This document shows, in pieces, positions 1 to 9,065 of a stretch of 59,498 nt of DNA. This DNA comes from Caldilineaceae bacterium. Its GTDB lineage: Bacteria; Chloroflexota; Anaerolineae; Caldilineales; Caldilineaceae. Every line of letters begins with the position of its first letter. Within the stretch, counting starts at the first letter, position 1. Where the stretch lies: positions 1-59,498 of the forward strand of contig JAHBVH010000054.1 of NCBI GenBank assembly GCA_019637645.1. The letters are read 5' to 3'. The notes under the pieces are model-generated. The model saw only the letters and a program-made list of their open reading frames with translations, was not told where the DNA came from and did no database searches. The position numbers and the translations under genes are program-made.

Positions 1-2
1 AA

Positions 3-614
3 GGCGCGCCGCTCAAAAGCGCCTATAAACGCTTTAAGATCCGGGGCAAGGGCAGCCAAGGTGAGCCCGACGATTTTGCCAGTATGCGCGAAATGTTGCG
101 CCGCCGCTTTCGCCGTTTGGTCGAAACGCGCACTGAAGCCGACCCCGGCCAAAAAGCACGAGGCAGCGAAGAAGATTGGCGGATTGCGCCGGACTTGGTC
201 ATTGTGGATGGGGGGAAGGGTCAATTAGGGATTGCGGTCGAAGTCTTTGAAGAATTTGGCCTGTTGGGGCGAGTACCCTTGGTGAGCTTGGCAAAGCGGG
301 AAGAAGAGATCTTCCGCCCAGGCGAAGCCCAGTCGATCTGGCTGGCGCGCGGCAGCCAAGCCCTACACCTGGTCCAGCGGGTTCGTGATGAAGCTCATCG
401 CTTTGCCATCACCTATCATCGCAACTTGCGCGGCCAAGCTCAGACGCGTTCCGTGTTGGATGAAATCAAGGGGATTGGCCCAGCCCGGCGCAAAGCGTTG
501 ATGACCTATTTCCAGGGCGATGTGGAAAAAATTCGGTCAGCTACCATGGAAGAACTCCTCGCCGTGCCAGGCATGAACCGCCGATCCGCTGAAGCCATTA
601 AGCAATATTTATGA
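3..614 (+). CDS. uvrC: UvrABC excinuclease subunit C, C-terminal part (5' end outside the window)
   Basis: The reading frame is open from the first bases, so the gene is cut by the window edge; the first in-frame ATG at 84 is internal. UvrC makes both incisions around bulky DNA lesions in nucleotide excision repair. The visible part carries the stretch FASMREMLRRRF typical of the start of the RNase H-like 5'-incision domain, followed by PDLVIVDGGKGQLG (a metal-binding Asp and the GGKGQL signature) and SLAKREEEIF. A tandem helix-hairpin-helix DNA-binding region (IKGIGPARRKAL, then VPGMNRRSAEAI) ends the protein. These elements are in the family's order, so the identification is firm. No partner uvr gene is visible. 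About 105 bp separate it from the next gene. Confidence 0.96.
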   Translation, partial: GAPLKSAYKRFKIRGKGSQGEPDDFASMREMLRRRFRRLVETRTEADPGQKARGSEEDWRIAPDLVIVDGGKGQLGIAVEVFEEFGLLGRVPLVSLAKREEEIFRPGEAQSIWLARGSQALHLVQRVRDEAHRFAITYHRNLRGQAQTRSVLDEIKGIGPARRKALMTYFQGDVEKIRSATMEELLAVPGMNRRSAEAIKQYL

Positions 615-720
615 GTCTGATCGGACGCGGATTTACGCGGATGCGCCGCATCACGCCAATCCGTGTGCTGGTTTCCCAATCGTCTCCTTGGTGCAACGCT
701 AACTGCTGACGGAATCCCGC

Positions 721-3219
721 ATGACTGAACAGGCCGCCTATCAGCTGCTTTTGGAGCAGTTGCCCTATTTGCAAAAGCTGCCCAGCCACGATGTCGCCTA
801 TGTGCTGCGCGATGTCGTGGAAGAGCTGGTGTTCGACAACACCGCAGTGCTTTTCCACCGCGATGAGCCCATCATCTATCTCTATCTGGTGCTGGAAGGG
901 CAGGTGGAAGAGATGCAGGTGACGCGCATAAATGGCCGCCTGCACCATACCCTACATCGCACCGTGGGGCCTGGGGTCATGGTCGGTCTGTATGATCTCT
1001 TCTTTAGTCAGCGCTACAGTACACGCGCCCATACTGTCGGGCCGACGCACCTGCTCAAAATTCAAGCCGCCGCCATTGATCGGCTCATCTATCGTTTCCC
1101 CACATTACGCAATACCCTGGCGCCATTACATGTCATTGAGCGCCTCCAAACCATTCCGCTCTTTGGGGCCCTAAGTCAGGTGGAGTTAGGCTTTATTGCC
1201 GACGCCTGTCGCAAGGCGGAATGGGGGATCGACGAACTCATCTATGGCGATGACGACGCTGCCGAGTGGATCTATATCATCGACTATGGGCAAGTTTACC
1301 TAACTTGGCCGACGGGCGAGGAGCGTTGGCTCGGCAACGGGGCGGTCTTTGGCTTTGTCGAAGCGGATGGCCTGTCTATTTCGTCACCGTCGTATGGTCA
1401 CACGACGGTCGCGCTAGGTTCCTGTGCCACCTTTATGGCCGAGCGGCAAGCGCTGCTAGCGATTACGGGGATTGATCTGGATAGCCAGGGCTCCTTGCGT
1501 CAGGAGTTGGTGGAAGATACGTTGGATCAGCTACCGCTCCTCGCCGATTTTCTACCAGAACAGCGCCAGCACTTGGCCGGTTTTGTGAGCTATTATCACA
1601 TCCCCATTCCCCATTTGGTCATTCAACAGGGGGAGCTAAATGATAGTCTTTGGGTGTTGATGCCAGGGCAGCGGGCGCGGATTCATGCGTTGGATGCTAG
1701 CGGTCAGGCACTCCAAAGCACAGGTGCCGAAGGACCAAACTATTTTGGTGAGGTAGCCCTGCGTGCTCAGTTGCCCGCCGATTCTACCATTGAGGCCGAA
1801 GCCGGTAGTCAGTGGCTACGGCTGCACAACCGTGATCTGGAAGCGCTAAGCCAGCAGGCGGGCGAAGATCTAAGCCGCCGATTATCGCTACGCGCCGACA
1901 TTGGCCTGCTGCTTGAACGGGAAGGTACGCGGAAACACCATGCTTGGTTGCAACCCGGCGAGTTTATTGACATCTTCCGCCGCCGTCACTGGCTTGTGCT
2001 CTTGCGCAAAACGTGGCCAGCCCAACTGCTCTTTTGGCTGATCTTCCTGCCGGGGGTGGCTTTTTCGTTGGCAACCAACCGACCGACGGGCCTCTTGGAT
2101 TGGCTCTGGCTTGGCGTGGGGATCTTGATCGTAGCGCAATTGATCTGGGGCTTGCTTGATTACTTCAACGACTTTTTGTTGGTGACCAATCGGCGGGTCG
2201 TGCGTCAAGAAGAGGTGATCTTTCTGAAACAGTGGCGGCAGGAAGCGGCTTTGGAGCAGATCCAGAATGTCGATGTGACGATCAACTTTTGGGGCAATCT
2301 CCTGGGCTATGGGGAAGTCGTCGTACGCACCGCTGGCACCCAGGGCGCGATCCCCTTTGACTTTGTCGCCAACCCGCGCGAGATCCGCGATGCGATCTTT
2401 ACCCAACGGGGCCGTCGCCAGGGCCACATGCAGGCTGAAAGTAAGGGCGTGATCCAGCGGCTGCTAGAAGGGCGCTTGGGGTTGCGCCTACCCTTGCCCA
2501 GCCGTGTCTATCAGGGGGGGCATAGCGCGGCACCGCGTGCACTGCCTGCTTGGCTCTTGGCGCTGTTGCGCTGGTTGCATCTGGAACGGAAGCCACAACG
2601 GCTGGATGGCAATCATCTCGTTTGGCGCAAACATTGGTTGATCGTGGCAACGCAGTTGCTCGCTCCTCTGGGGATTATGTTGGGGATTTTTGTGCTGCTC
2701 TTTGGTCAATTCTTTGCTTGGGTGGAAACGTTACACACCGCCTTTCTGGCGCTGGATCTGCTCTTGGCGCTGATTGGGTTGATCGATATTGCGTGGATGG
2801 CGTGGCTGATTGCGGACTGGCGCAATGATACCTATGAAGTCAATAACGAGAGCTTGGTCGATGTGGAGAAGAAGCCCCTCTTTTTCTCCGAAAAACGGCG
2901 TACCGCACGCCTAGGGGAAATTGAAAACATTCAGATCGATATCCCGAGTCCGCTGCACTATTTGTTGAATTTTGGCAATGTCCGGCTCCAAACCGCGGCT
3001 ACCCAAGGTGACTTTACCTTTGACTGGGTGCCCGATCCACGCGGGGTGGCGGCCGAGATTCAACGCCGGATTGAGGAATATCGCTACCAAACCGAGATGG
3101 CGCGTGCTCGTCAACGGGCCCAGGAGCTACCTGATTGGTTTGAAATGTACAATCGTCTGGGGCGCACCGCTCGCCAACGGGCACGGGGCGATGCGCCGCC
3201 GCATCTTTATCGCGAGTGA
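721..3219 (+). CDS. Membrane protein with three cNMP-binding-like domains and two bacterial PH domains
   Basis: 832 residues. The N-terminal ~395 residues read as three successive cyclic-nucleotide-binding-like beta barrels (roughly 20-135, 140-255 and 265-395; for example IYLYLVLEGQVEEMQV, WIYIIDYGQVYLTW and YFGEVALRAQLP). The rest is two copies of a membrane-hairpin plus bPH2 (YdbT-like) module: hydrophobic segments near 432-475 followed by FLLVTNRRVVRQ and a PH-like fold (about 480-545), then hydrophobic segments near 637-695 followed by YEVNNESLVDVEKK (about 700-765). In the third barrel the residue expected to be the phosphate-binding Arg after GE.AL is not seen (PADSTIEA), so nucleotide binding is doubtful. 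The domain pairing suggests a cytoplasmic sensor fused to a membrane-surface module. The function is unknown. ATG at 721 is preceded by only weak Shine-Dalgarno sequence. Confidence 0.82.
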   Translation: MTEQAAYQLLLEQLPYLQKLPSHDVAYVLRDVVEELVFDNTAVLFHRDEPIIYLYLVLEGQVEEMQVTRINGRLHHTLHRTVGPGVMVGLYDLFFSQRYSTRAHTVGPTHLLKIQAAAIDRLIYRFPTLRNTLAPLHVIERLQTIPLFGALSQVELGFIADACRKAEWGIDELIYGDDDAAEWIYIIDYGQVYLTWPTGEERWLGNGAVFGFVEADGLSISSPSYGHTTVALGSCATFMAERQALLAITGIDLDSQGSLRQELVEDTLDQLPLLADFLPEQRQHLAGFVSYYHIPIPHLVIQQGELNDSLWVLMPGQRARIHALDASGQALQSTGAEGPNYFGEVALRAQLPADSTIEAEAGSQWLRLHNRDLEALSQQAGEDLSRRLSLRADIGLLLEREGTRKHHAWLQPGEFIDIFRRRHWLVLLRKTWPAQLLFWLIFLPGVAFSLATNRPTGLLDWLWLGVGILIVAQLIWGLLDYFNDFLLVTNRRVVRQEEVIFLKQWRQEAALEQIQNVDVTINFWGNLLGYGEVVVRTAGTQGAIPFDFVANPREIRDAIFTQRGRRQGHMQAESKGVIQRLLEGRLGLRLPLPSRVYQGGHSAAPRALPAWLLALLRWLHLERKPQRLDGNHLVWRKHWLIVATQLLAPLGIMLGIFVLLFGQFFAWVETLHTAFLALDLLLALIGLIDIAWMAWLIADWRNDTYEVNNESLVDVEKKPLFFSEKRRTARLGEIENIQIDIPSPLHYLLNFGNVRLQTAATQGDFTFDWVPDPRGVAAEIQRRIEEYRYQTEMARARQRAQELPDWFEMYNRLGRTARQRARGDAPPHLYRE

Positions 3220-3239
3220 GGGAAGGGCTTGGGCTGCTG

Positions 3240-4076
3240 CTACCAACCAAAGCCGAGCCGGTCGATCAAGCGCTTGGGCAACTGGGCCGCGCGCATTTGG
3301 TTTTGGGTGAGTTCAATGGGGTAGGGCACACGTTCATAGCGCCAAGTCATTGCTTCGATATCCAAGATCGCATAGGCCGCGCGGACATCGTTATCGCGGG
3401 GTTGCCCCACACTCCCAGGGTTGATCATCAGCCGTAATTGCGCAGAATATTCAATCTGTACCGTCTGCCCAATCGGTGGCTGCAAGGAATCAACCGTCGC
3501 GACGGGGTGGGCAATACTGACGCCTTCGAGGTCGGTTGCGTCGCCGTAGAAATCATCAAAGGCATCAGTATACAACTCTTCATGCAACCGCCAGCGATAG
3601 ATCACGGGCTTGTGGGTATGCCCAATGAGGCAGACGCCTTCTGGAAAGACAGTAAAGTTCTCCATGGCAATGCTCGGCGTCATCACATATTCGGAGACTG
3701 GCTCACGGGGACTAGCATGGGTTAGCAACAGATCCATGGGGGTTGGCGGGTGCACAGGTTTATCGGGCAGGCTTGCCAAATAGTCCATGTTGGCTTTGGT
3801 CAGCGTCTCGCGTGTCCAAAGCACAGCTTGTTGGGCATAGGGATTGAAGGCTTCGACATCCATGCCGGGCTTGCCCAACACGGCCAAATCATGATTGCCC
3901 ATGACACATAAGGTCGCGTGCTCGCCAATTAATTCCACGCATTCATTCGGGCGTGGCCCATAGCCCACCACATCCCCTAAGCACCAGATCGCGTCATAGC
4001 GTCCCTTGGTCGCGCTCAGAACACTTTCCAATGCCGCTAAATTAGCATGAATATCCGATAAAATAAGCACTCGCAT
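3240..4076 (-). CDS. Calcineurin-like metallophosphatase (MJ0936/YfcE type)
   Basis: 278 residues. The metal-binding motifs of the metallophosphatase superfamily are visible in order: SDIHAN near the N-terminus (Asp and His), GDVVGYGPRPNEC (Asp), GNHD, a His in THASP, and GHTH. The GDVVGYGP..NE form is typical of the small prokaryotic subgroup that hydrolyses phosphodiesters in vitro and whose physiological substrate is usually unknown. The protein is cytoplasmic, with no signal peptide or membrane segment. It is convergent with the cNMP/PH protein gene, with only 20 bp between the stop codons, and diverges from nadK across a 311-bp intergenic region. Start at 4076 (ATG) fits the family N-terminus MRVLILSDIH. 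Confidence 0.9.
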   Translation of the reverse strand: MRVLILSDIHANLAALESVLSATKGRYDAIWCLGDVVGYGPRPNECVELIGEHATLCVMGNHDLAVLGKPGMDVEAFNPYAQQAVLWTRETLTKANMDYLASLPDKPVHPPTPMDLLLTHASPREPVSEYVMTPSIAMENFTVFPEGVCLIGHTHKPVIYRWRLHEELYTDAFDDFYGDATDLEGVSIAHPVATVDSLQPPIGQTVQIEYSAQLRLMINPGSVGQPRDNDVRAAYAILDIEAMTWRYERVPYPIELTQNQMRAAQLPKRLIDRLGFGW

Positions 4077-4140
4077 AATGATGTTATCATATCATACGTG
4101 TGGAGATTTATGCGAGTTATCTAGATGGTATTGCGCCCAG

Positions 4141-4187
4141 AGAGCTGACCGATTTTCATGGGTAAGCTTCATAAAAACCAGTCAGCT
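4141..4187. repeat. Diverged copy of the dispersed palindromic repeat
   Basis: AGCTGACCGATTTT on the left faces AAAAACCAGTCAGCT on the right across a longer loop. The arms differ by a few bases from the perfect copy at 49717-49749 (AGCTGACAGGTTTT). It lies in the 311-bp region between the divergent metallophosphatase and nadK genes. That region otherwise holds only the nadK promoter and no convincing ORF. Confidence 0.55.
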
Positions 4188-4255
4188 GTAAAGCCGATCG
4201 CTGCAAACCGTCTTTCCTGGATCTACGCTTCGCTCTCGGTTCGCTCTCTGTTCAT

Positions 4256-4284
4256 TTGACGGAATCGGTGGGGTAGTCTATCAT
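4256..4284 (+). promoter_or_regulatory. Sigma-70-type promoter for nadK
   Basis: TTGACG at 4256-4261 and TATCAT at 4279-4284 are separated by exactly 17 bp. Transcription would begin near 4291, giving a leader of about 97 nt before the nadK ATG. The same -35/17/-10 design recurs at rplU, the candidate RNA and the small peptide gene in this window. Confidence 0.6.
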
Positions 4285-4387
4285 CGATTCGATTTGCATA
4301 AGCAATGGCTGCTTAGCTAACCAACAAGCTTCGCTGCTCTCCAGAACGGCTAGGGAGCAAGCTTTACCCAGCTAAGGCAATGAAAAC

Positions 4388-5326
4388 ATGACATCAAGCA
4401 CAATGATATCTGCGCTCTCTACACAACAAACAACGAACTCAATAACGCCCGCGGCGCATGATGGCGCGCCACGTTTTCAGCGGATCGGCGTTTTACATCA
4501 CCCCAAAAAACCGGAATCGATCGCCCTGGCCCAAAAGATTGAGACCTTTCTGCGCGAACTGGGCTTGGCCGAAATCTGGCAGGAATCGGCCTGGGAAGCG
4601 GACGCGGTTGCGCAGCACTTGCCGAAAGTCGATCTGTTGATCACCCTCGGGGGCGATGGAACCTTGCTGCGCGCGGCGCGCATGGGTGCACCCTACGACG
4701 TCCCCATGTTGGGGGTAAAGATGGGGCGGCTGGGCTTCCTGGCCGAACTCATGCCCGAGCAGTGGCAAGTGCCGCTGCAGCGCATTCTCCAAGGCGATTG
4801 TTGGGTGGAGGAACGGCTGATGGTACGGGCGCGGGTGGAACGCCACGGTGATGATGGTCAAGCGCCACAGGTGATCTGTGAACATGATGCGCTGAATGAT
4901 GTCGTCTTTAGCCGCGGGGATCTGGCGCGGGTGGTGCGCATTAGCGCCCATTTGGATGGGGGCTACCTGACAACTTATACCTGTGATGGTTTAATTGTGA
5001 GTACGGCAACGGGCAGCACAGGCTATGCCTTGGCCGTTGGTGGGCCCATTTTGCCGCCGGAACTACGCAATATTCTTGTGATCCCCATTGCGCCCCACCT
5101 GAGCATGGATCGTGCGGTTGTTCTCGCCGAAGGCGCGGAAATTCGCATGCGCGCCTCGAGTGATCATCGGCCAATTCTGACCGTCGATGGGCAAGTGGTT
5201 GTCGAAATTGGGGATGAAGATGAGGTTGTCGTTGTCGGCAGCCCCTACAAAGCGCGTTTTGTACGCGTCTGCGAACGCAGTTATTTCTATCAAGTCCTGA
5301 TGGACAAATTACGCTGGAGTGGATAA
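4388..5326 (+). CDS. nadK: NAD kinase
   Basis: 312 residues. It phosphorylates NAD at the 2'-hydroxyl to make NADP, in the cytoplasm. The diagnostic GGDGT motif is present in LLITLGGDGTLLRAAR. It is followed by LNDVVFSRG (the NE/D-type substrate loop), TYTCDGLIVSTATGSTGYALAVGGPI (glycine-rich NAD-binding loop) and the PIAPHLSMDRAVVL stretch characteristic of bacterial and archaeal NAD kinases. The first ~35 residues are Ser/Thr-rich and look non-conserved, so the second ATG a few codons in is an alternative start. It is transcribed from the promoter at 4256-4284. The next gene begins immediately after its stop, so the two are probably co-transcribed. Confidence 0.95.
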   Translation: MTSSTMISALSTQQTTNSITPAAHDGAPRFQRIGVLHHPKKPESIALAQKIETFLRELGLAEIWQESAWEADAVAQHLPKVDLLITLGGDGTLLRAARMGAPYDVPMLGVKMGRLGFLAELMPEQWQVPLQRILQGDCWVEERLMVRARVERHGDDGQAPQVICEHDALNDVVFSRGDLARVVRISAHLDGGYLTTYTCDGLIVSTATGSTGYALAVGGPILPPELRNILVIPIAPHLSMDRAVVLAEGAEIRMRASSDHRPILTVDGQVVVEIGDEDEVVVVGSPYKARFVRVCERSYFYQVLMDKLRWSG

Positions 5327-5330
5327 ATCA

Positions 5331-5843
5331 ATGGCTGAAGCGGAAGTTTTGTATTGCGCTAACCATCCGGAGACGGAAACGCTGTTGCGCTGTAACAAAT
5401 GTGGCAAGCCCATTTGTATGAAGTGTGCTCAACTGACGGATGTGGGGTATCGTTGCAAGGATTGTATTCGGACGCAGCAGAATGTCTATTTCAATGCCCA
5501 AAGCTTTGATAACCCGATTGCCTTTGCTGTCAGTTTTCTAGTCGCGCTGGTTGCGACGCCGCTCGTTTCGTTGGTCTTTTCGCTTGCCGGTTTTTTTGGT
5601 TGGATTTTTGCCTTTTTGGCTGGGCCTAGTGCTGGCGGCCTTTTGAGCCAGATCATCCGGTGGGCTGTCGGGCGACGCCGGGGCCGCTATCTGCCCTACT
5701 TTGCCATCGGTGGGATCATTCTGGGGATGGTGGTTGGGGTTTTTGCGGGGGCGCTCTTTGGCGTTGGCCGTGGCTTTGCGCTCCTGCCCCTAATCATCTT
5801 TGCCTTTTTGTCCGCTTCGACTGCCTATCGTTTCTTGCGCTAA
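5331..5843 (+). CDS. B-box-type zinc-finger membrane protein
   Basis: About 170 residues. The N-terminus has a Cys/His pattern of a B-box zinc finger (CANHP, then CNKCGKPICMKC, then CKDC), which should bind two zinc ions in the cytoplasm. It is followed by three or four hydrophobic segments covering most of residues 55-165. A GTG at 5319 overlaps the nadK stop, but GGAG at 5316-5319 is spaced 11 nt from the ATG at 5331, which I therefore prefer. Small proteins pairing a B-box finger with membrane helices are common hypothetical proteins in this phylum. The function is unknown. It is probably co-transcribed with nadK, and the palindrome at 5852-5881 follows 8 bp after the stop. Confidence 0.82.
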   Translation: MAEAEVLYCANHPETETLLRCNKCGKPICMKCAQLTDVGYRCKDCIRTQQNVYFNAQSFDNPIAFAVSFLVALVATPLVSLVFSLAGFFGWIFAFLAGPSAGGLLSQIIRWAVGRRRGRYLPYFAIGGIILGMVVGVFAGALFGVGRGFALLPLIIFAFLSASTAYRFLR

Positions 5844-5851
5844 GCATGCCC

Positions 5852-5881
5852 AACCTGACCGGTTCACAAACCGGTCAGGTT
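5852..5881. repeat. Perfect 13-bp palindrome, member of the dispersed repeat family
   Basis: AACCTGACCGGTT and its exact reverse complement are separated by CACA. It lies 8 bp after the zinc-finger gene stop and may act as a transcript 3' end. There is no T-tract beyond a short TTTTCC. See the palindrome family finding. Confidence 0.75.
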
Positions 5882-6058
5882 GATTTTCCTGTCCTCTTCA
5901 CTGCTTTGTTGGAACACTTCACCGGTGATGGCGCTCGTCCTCTGCTGTGGCGTTCTAGCTATATTCCCACGGGCAATTGTGCGCCATCCGCTGGAGATAT
6001 AACCCCACTTGATCCCAGATTATTTGATTGAATGGAATGTGCCGTGGGCATAGGCTGG

Positions 6059-6925
6059 CTACGCTTTGAGGCCGCCAGCGGTTAGACCCCGCACATAATG
6101 GCGCATGCCAAAGGAAAAGAGCAGAATCAAAGGAATTGATGAGAGGATATAGGCGGCCATGCGCGGGCCAATATCGGTAACGCCAATTTCCGAAGTAAAT
6201 TGGGTCAGCGCCACCGCCACCACTTGGCGGTGGGGTGATGAGATCACCACTAAGGGCCACATGAATTGATTATAGGTGGCGACGGCCCGCACAACGGCCA
6301 CTGTCACCAAGATGGGGAGGGACAAGGGGACGGCAATGTACCAAAAGCTCTGGAGTTCGGTTGCGCCATCCATCCGCGCCGCGGCAAAGAACTCTTCGGG
6401 GAGGGTCGCAAAAAAGCTGCGACATAAGAGAATGCCAAAGACTTGGCCGCCCGCGATCCAAGGCAGGATCAACGCCCAATAGCTGTTTTGGAGACCAAAG
6501 CGTAAGATCAAGACATAGGCCGGGATCAAGGTGAGAATGGGCGGAATCATCAGCAGGGCTAAAATCGCCGTATAGATCGCCTCTTTGCCCGGAAAGCGGT
6601 GGCGGGCAAAGACATAGCCAGAGAGGCTCGCCAGGAGAACTGTGCCGAGCGTCGCGATCCCGGTGGTAATAATCGAATTGAGCATGGGCCAAGCAATCAC
6701 TTGCCACCCCAGCAGAAAGTTACTCCAGCGATAGGGCGAAGGCAACGCCCAGAAGCGCCCGTAGATCTGCCCATTATCTTTGAGCGCCAAGACCACCAAA
6801 TAGAGAATCGGAATAAACGTTACCACTAGCAGCAAGGCTAAGAGGCCATAGATGATCAGTTGATTGCGCAGCGGACGCTGGGGGCTTGATCTGGCTATCG
6901 GTGGAAATGTTGTTACTTGTGTCAA
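6059..6925 (-). CDS. Carbohydrate ABC transporter permease, MalG family
   Basis: About 288 residues with six hydrophobic segments. It is an inner-membrane permease of a CUT1-type sugar importer, identified by the cytoplasmic EAA loop (EEFFAAARMDGATELQSFWYIAVPLSLP, shown here as a label for residues ~170-200 of the protein) and the MalG C-terminus ending LTAGGLKA. The start is ambiguous. An ATG at 6994 would overlap the upstream permease by 56 bp, whereas a TTG at 6925 is preceded at good spacing by AAGAGGA, so I chose the TTG. It is the last gene of the three-gene minus-strand sugar operon. No ATPase gene is present here, so a shared MsmK/MalK-like ATPase encoded elsewhere is probably used. 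Confidence 0.9.
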   Translation of the reverse strand: MTQVTTFPPIARSSPQRPLRNQLIIYGLLALLLVVTFIPILYLVVLALKDNGQIYGRFWALPSPYRWSNFLLGWQVIAWPMLNSIITTGIATLGTVLLASLSGYVFARHRFPGKEAIYTAILALLMIPPILTLIPAYVLILRFGLQNSYWALILPWIAGGQVFGILLCRSFFATLPEEFFAAARMDGATELQSFWYIAVPLSLPILVTVAVVRAVATYNQFMWPLVVISSPHRQVVAVALTQFTSEIGVTDIGPRMAAYILSSIPLILLFSFGMRHYVRGLTAGGLKA

Positions 6926-6938
6926 AAGAAAATTCCTC

Positions 6939-8981
6939 TTAGCTATCGCTCTCGTTGGCCGAGCGGACATAGCGCATGTTGACCAAGGTGCCAATTAGGA
7001 TGATCACAAAGAGCACCATGCCAATGGCCGAGGCAACGCCCAGCTTATCCATGCGCATCGCCATGTAATAAAGCTCGAGCGCTGGCGTGTAGGTTTCAGC
7101 GCCAGGACCCCCCCCTGTTGTCAAAAAGACCAACTCAAAGGTTTGGATGGCACTGATAAAATTCAAGATCAATAACAACTTGACTTGGCCGAGCAGGAGC
7201 GGTAGATCCAGGTGCCAAAAACGTTGCCAGCTATTCGCCCCGTCCACCTTGCCAGCGTCAAAGATCTCATCCGAAATGGAGATCAGGCCACCGTAAAAGA
7301 TAAGCAGCGAGAAGGCTTCTACCCAGGGAAAGCCAATAAAGATGACCGAAGCCAGCGCCAAGTTAGCATCGCCATACCAAACCCTTGCCCAATCGGCGCG
7401 CCCAAGCAAACGTAACGTCTCATTGAGCAACCCAATGGTTGGATCGTAGATGTTGTTCCAGACCAAAATCTCAACGACCATGGGCAGTACAATCGGCACA
7501 ATAAAGAGGGTGCGCGCCCAATATTGCACCCGGCGATTGCGCAGATGAAAGATCAGCTCGGCGGCGAGAAGGGGAATGGTGAGGGTCTTGAGGACCGCGG
7601 CAATGACAAGGATGATCATATTCCGAAAACTAGCGATGAAGAAGCGATCCGTCGCCAGAAAACGGAAATTTTCCAGCCCGACCCACTTGCTCTGCCCGAC
7701 CGGGTTCCAGTCGGTAAAGGCATGGTAGAGCCCTGAGATGGCCGGATAGTAGGTAAAGGTCAAGAGTAGGAGCAAGGTGGGCAAGAGCAAGAGATAGGAG
7801 AGGCGCGCGTGCCAGATGGCTTGTACGAGTCGCCGGGGCCGTTCGCTCCGGCGCACCCAAAATTGACTGCCTATGGTGGTATTGCGCACCACCCAAACGC
7901 CTGCTACGGCCAATACCACGGCCAGGCCAGCCAACCCACCAAAGAGCCAGCGGCGTTGGAGCAAGCGGTTGGCTTGGTGAGTTAACGTTGCTTCACGGTC
8001 GATGATCTGTGCCTCATTCGCGACCGTGCCAAAGGCCATCTGCTTGCCATCTGCCGAGAGTGCGACGGTCAGCACCGCGGCTGGCTGGCTTTGCTGATAG
8101 ATCACCGCGCCGTTGGCATCGAACAAGAGCAGCGAACCATCCGCCACACCAGCCAAGAGACTCTGCCCGTCGCTAGCTATCGCCACCCCATTGATCGCTT
8201 GGCTCGCACGATAACGCCAGCGGACTTGCCCATTTCGGCCATCCAAGAGGCGCACGGTGCCATCGGCGGTACCTGCTACGATCGCTGCCCCGTTAGGCGT
8301 CACTGCCACATCATTTACTTGATAGTCCAGGGGAATCCGCAACAATTGCTTGCCAGCGCGGCTATAGAGGGTCAGCCAACCGTCATCGCTACCAATTAAG
8401 ACGCGTGCCTTGTCGCCGCGGCCATAGATCGCCACGGCCCGTAGCCCAATGCCGAGCCGCTCTTGCCAGAGCAAGGCTCCGGTTGGGTCAAACGCATAAA
8501 TGGTGAGATCGTCAACGGTGGCGGCGATCAAGGAGCCGTCGTCGGCCACGGCAGCATTGTTAACCGGACGGGACGCTTTGAATTGCCACTGGGCTTGGCC
8601 GTTGCCATCGAGTAAGTAGAGATGCCGATCTTCGGACGCCACCGCGATCCAGGCCCCGTTGGCACTGATGTCTGCCCCTAGAATGCTGTTTTGGGCCGCA
8701 AAGCGCCATTGTTCCTGACCATCTGCATCCAGGAGATGGAGTTGATTGTCACGCGTCCCAACGACCAAGCGTTGGCTATCTCCGGTTAGCGCGACGGCCT
8801 CGACGCGGCCACCGGCAGCAAAGGTTACTCCTTCACCAGCCTGTTGCGCACTAACCGGGAGCCACTGGCTCCAGAGAAGCAGGAGCAACAACCCTACGCC
8901 ACCCCACCTAAAGCAGCGAACAGATCCAGCCCTGTGCTGCCATTGACTTGTTTCCATAAACGTGTCCTGCTGACTCTTCAT
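6939..8981 (-). CDS. Fusion of an extracytoplasmic beta-propeller to a MalF-type sugar ABC permease
   Basis: 680 residues in one uninterrupted frame. After a hydrophobic signal/anchor segment (about 25-44) come seven repeats of about 40 residues of the WD40/PQQ-like type, each ending in forms such as LHLLDADGQEQWR, LYLLDGNGQAQWQ and VRLLDGRNGQVRWR, filling residues ~50-345. A membrane segment follows (about 346-367), then a standard MalF-type permease (about 390-680) with six helices and the EAA loop IFDAGKVDGANSWQRF. The topology implies that the propeller is outside the membrane. MalF-type permeases are usually ~290-300 residues, so the propeller is an addition. It lies between the binding-protein gene and malG, so it is the operon's only MalF. 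The propeller may dock the binding protein or the substrate; this is inference. Confidence 0.9.
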   Translation of the reverse strand: MKSQQDTFMETSQWQHRAGSVRCFRWGGVGLLLLLLWSQWLPVSAQQAGEGVTFAAGGRVEAVALTGDSQRLVVGTRDNQLHLLDADGQEQWRFAAQNSILGADISANGAWIAVASEDRHLYLLDGNGQAQWQFKASRPVNNAAVADDGSLIAATVDDLTIYAFDPTGALLWQERLGIGLRAVAIYGRGDKARVLIGSDDGWLTLYSRAGKQLLRIPLDYQVNDVAVTPNGAAIVAGTADGTVRLLDGRNGQVRWRYRASQAINGVAIASDGQSLLAGVADGSLLLFDANGAVIYQQSQPAAVLTVALSADGKQMAFGTVANEAQIIDREATLTHQANRLLQRRWLFGGLAGLAVVLAVAGVWVVRNTTIGSQFWVRRSERPRRLVQAIWHARLSYLLLLPTLLLLLTFTYYPAISGLYHAFTDWNPVGQSKWVGLENFRFLATDRFFIASFRNMIILVIAAVLKTLTIPLLAAELIFHLRNRRVQYWARTLFIVPIVLPMVVEILVWNNIYDPTIGLLNETLRLLGRADWARVWYGDANLALASVIFIGFPWVEAFSLLIFYGGLISISDEIFDAGKVDGANSWQRFWHLDLPLLLGQVKLLLILNFISAIQTFELVFLTTGGGPGAETYTPALELYYMAMRMDKLGVASAIGMVLFVIILIGTLVNMRYVRSANESDS

Positions 8982-9065
8982 CTATCCATCAATGCCTATG
9001 ACGCCGCGGGGTAGGTCGCTGGGCGGCCCCTAGAAAGGTTGGAACAAGGGATAGGACTTGTCCAC

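Noticed and set aside
1888..2427. 179-residue open frame on the minus strand inside the cNMP/PH gene
   Set aside because: Shadow of the real coding strand; Pro/His/Lys-rich, with no start signal and no family likeness.
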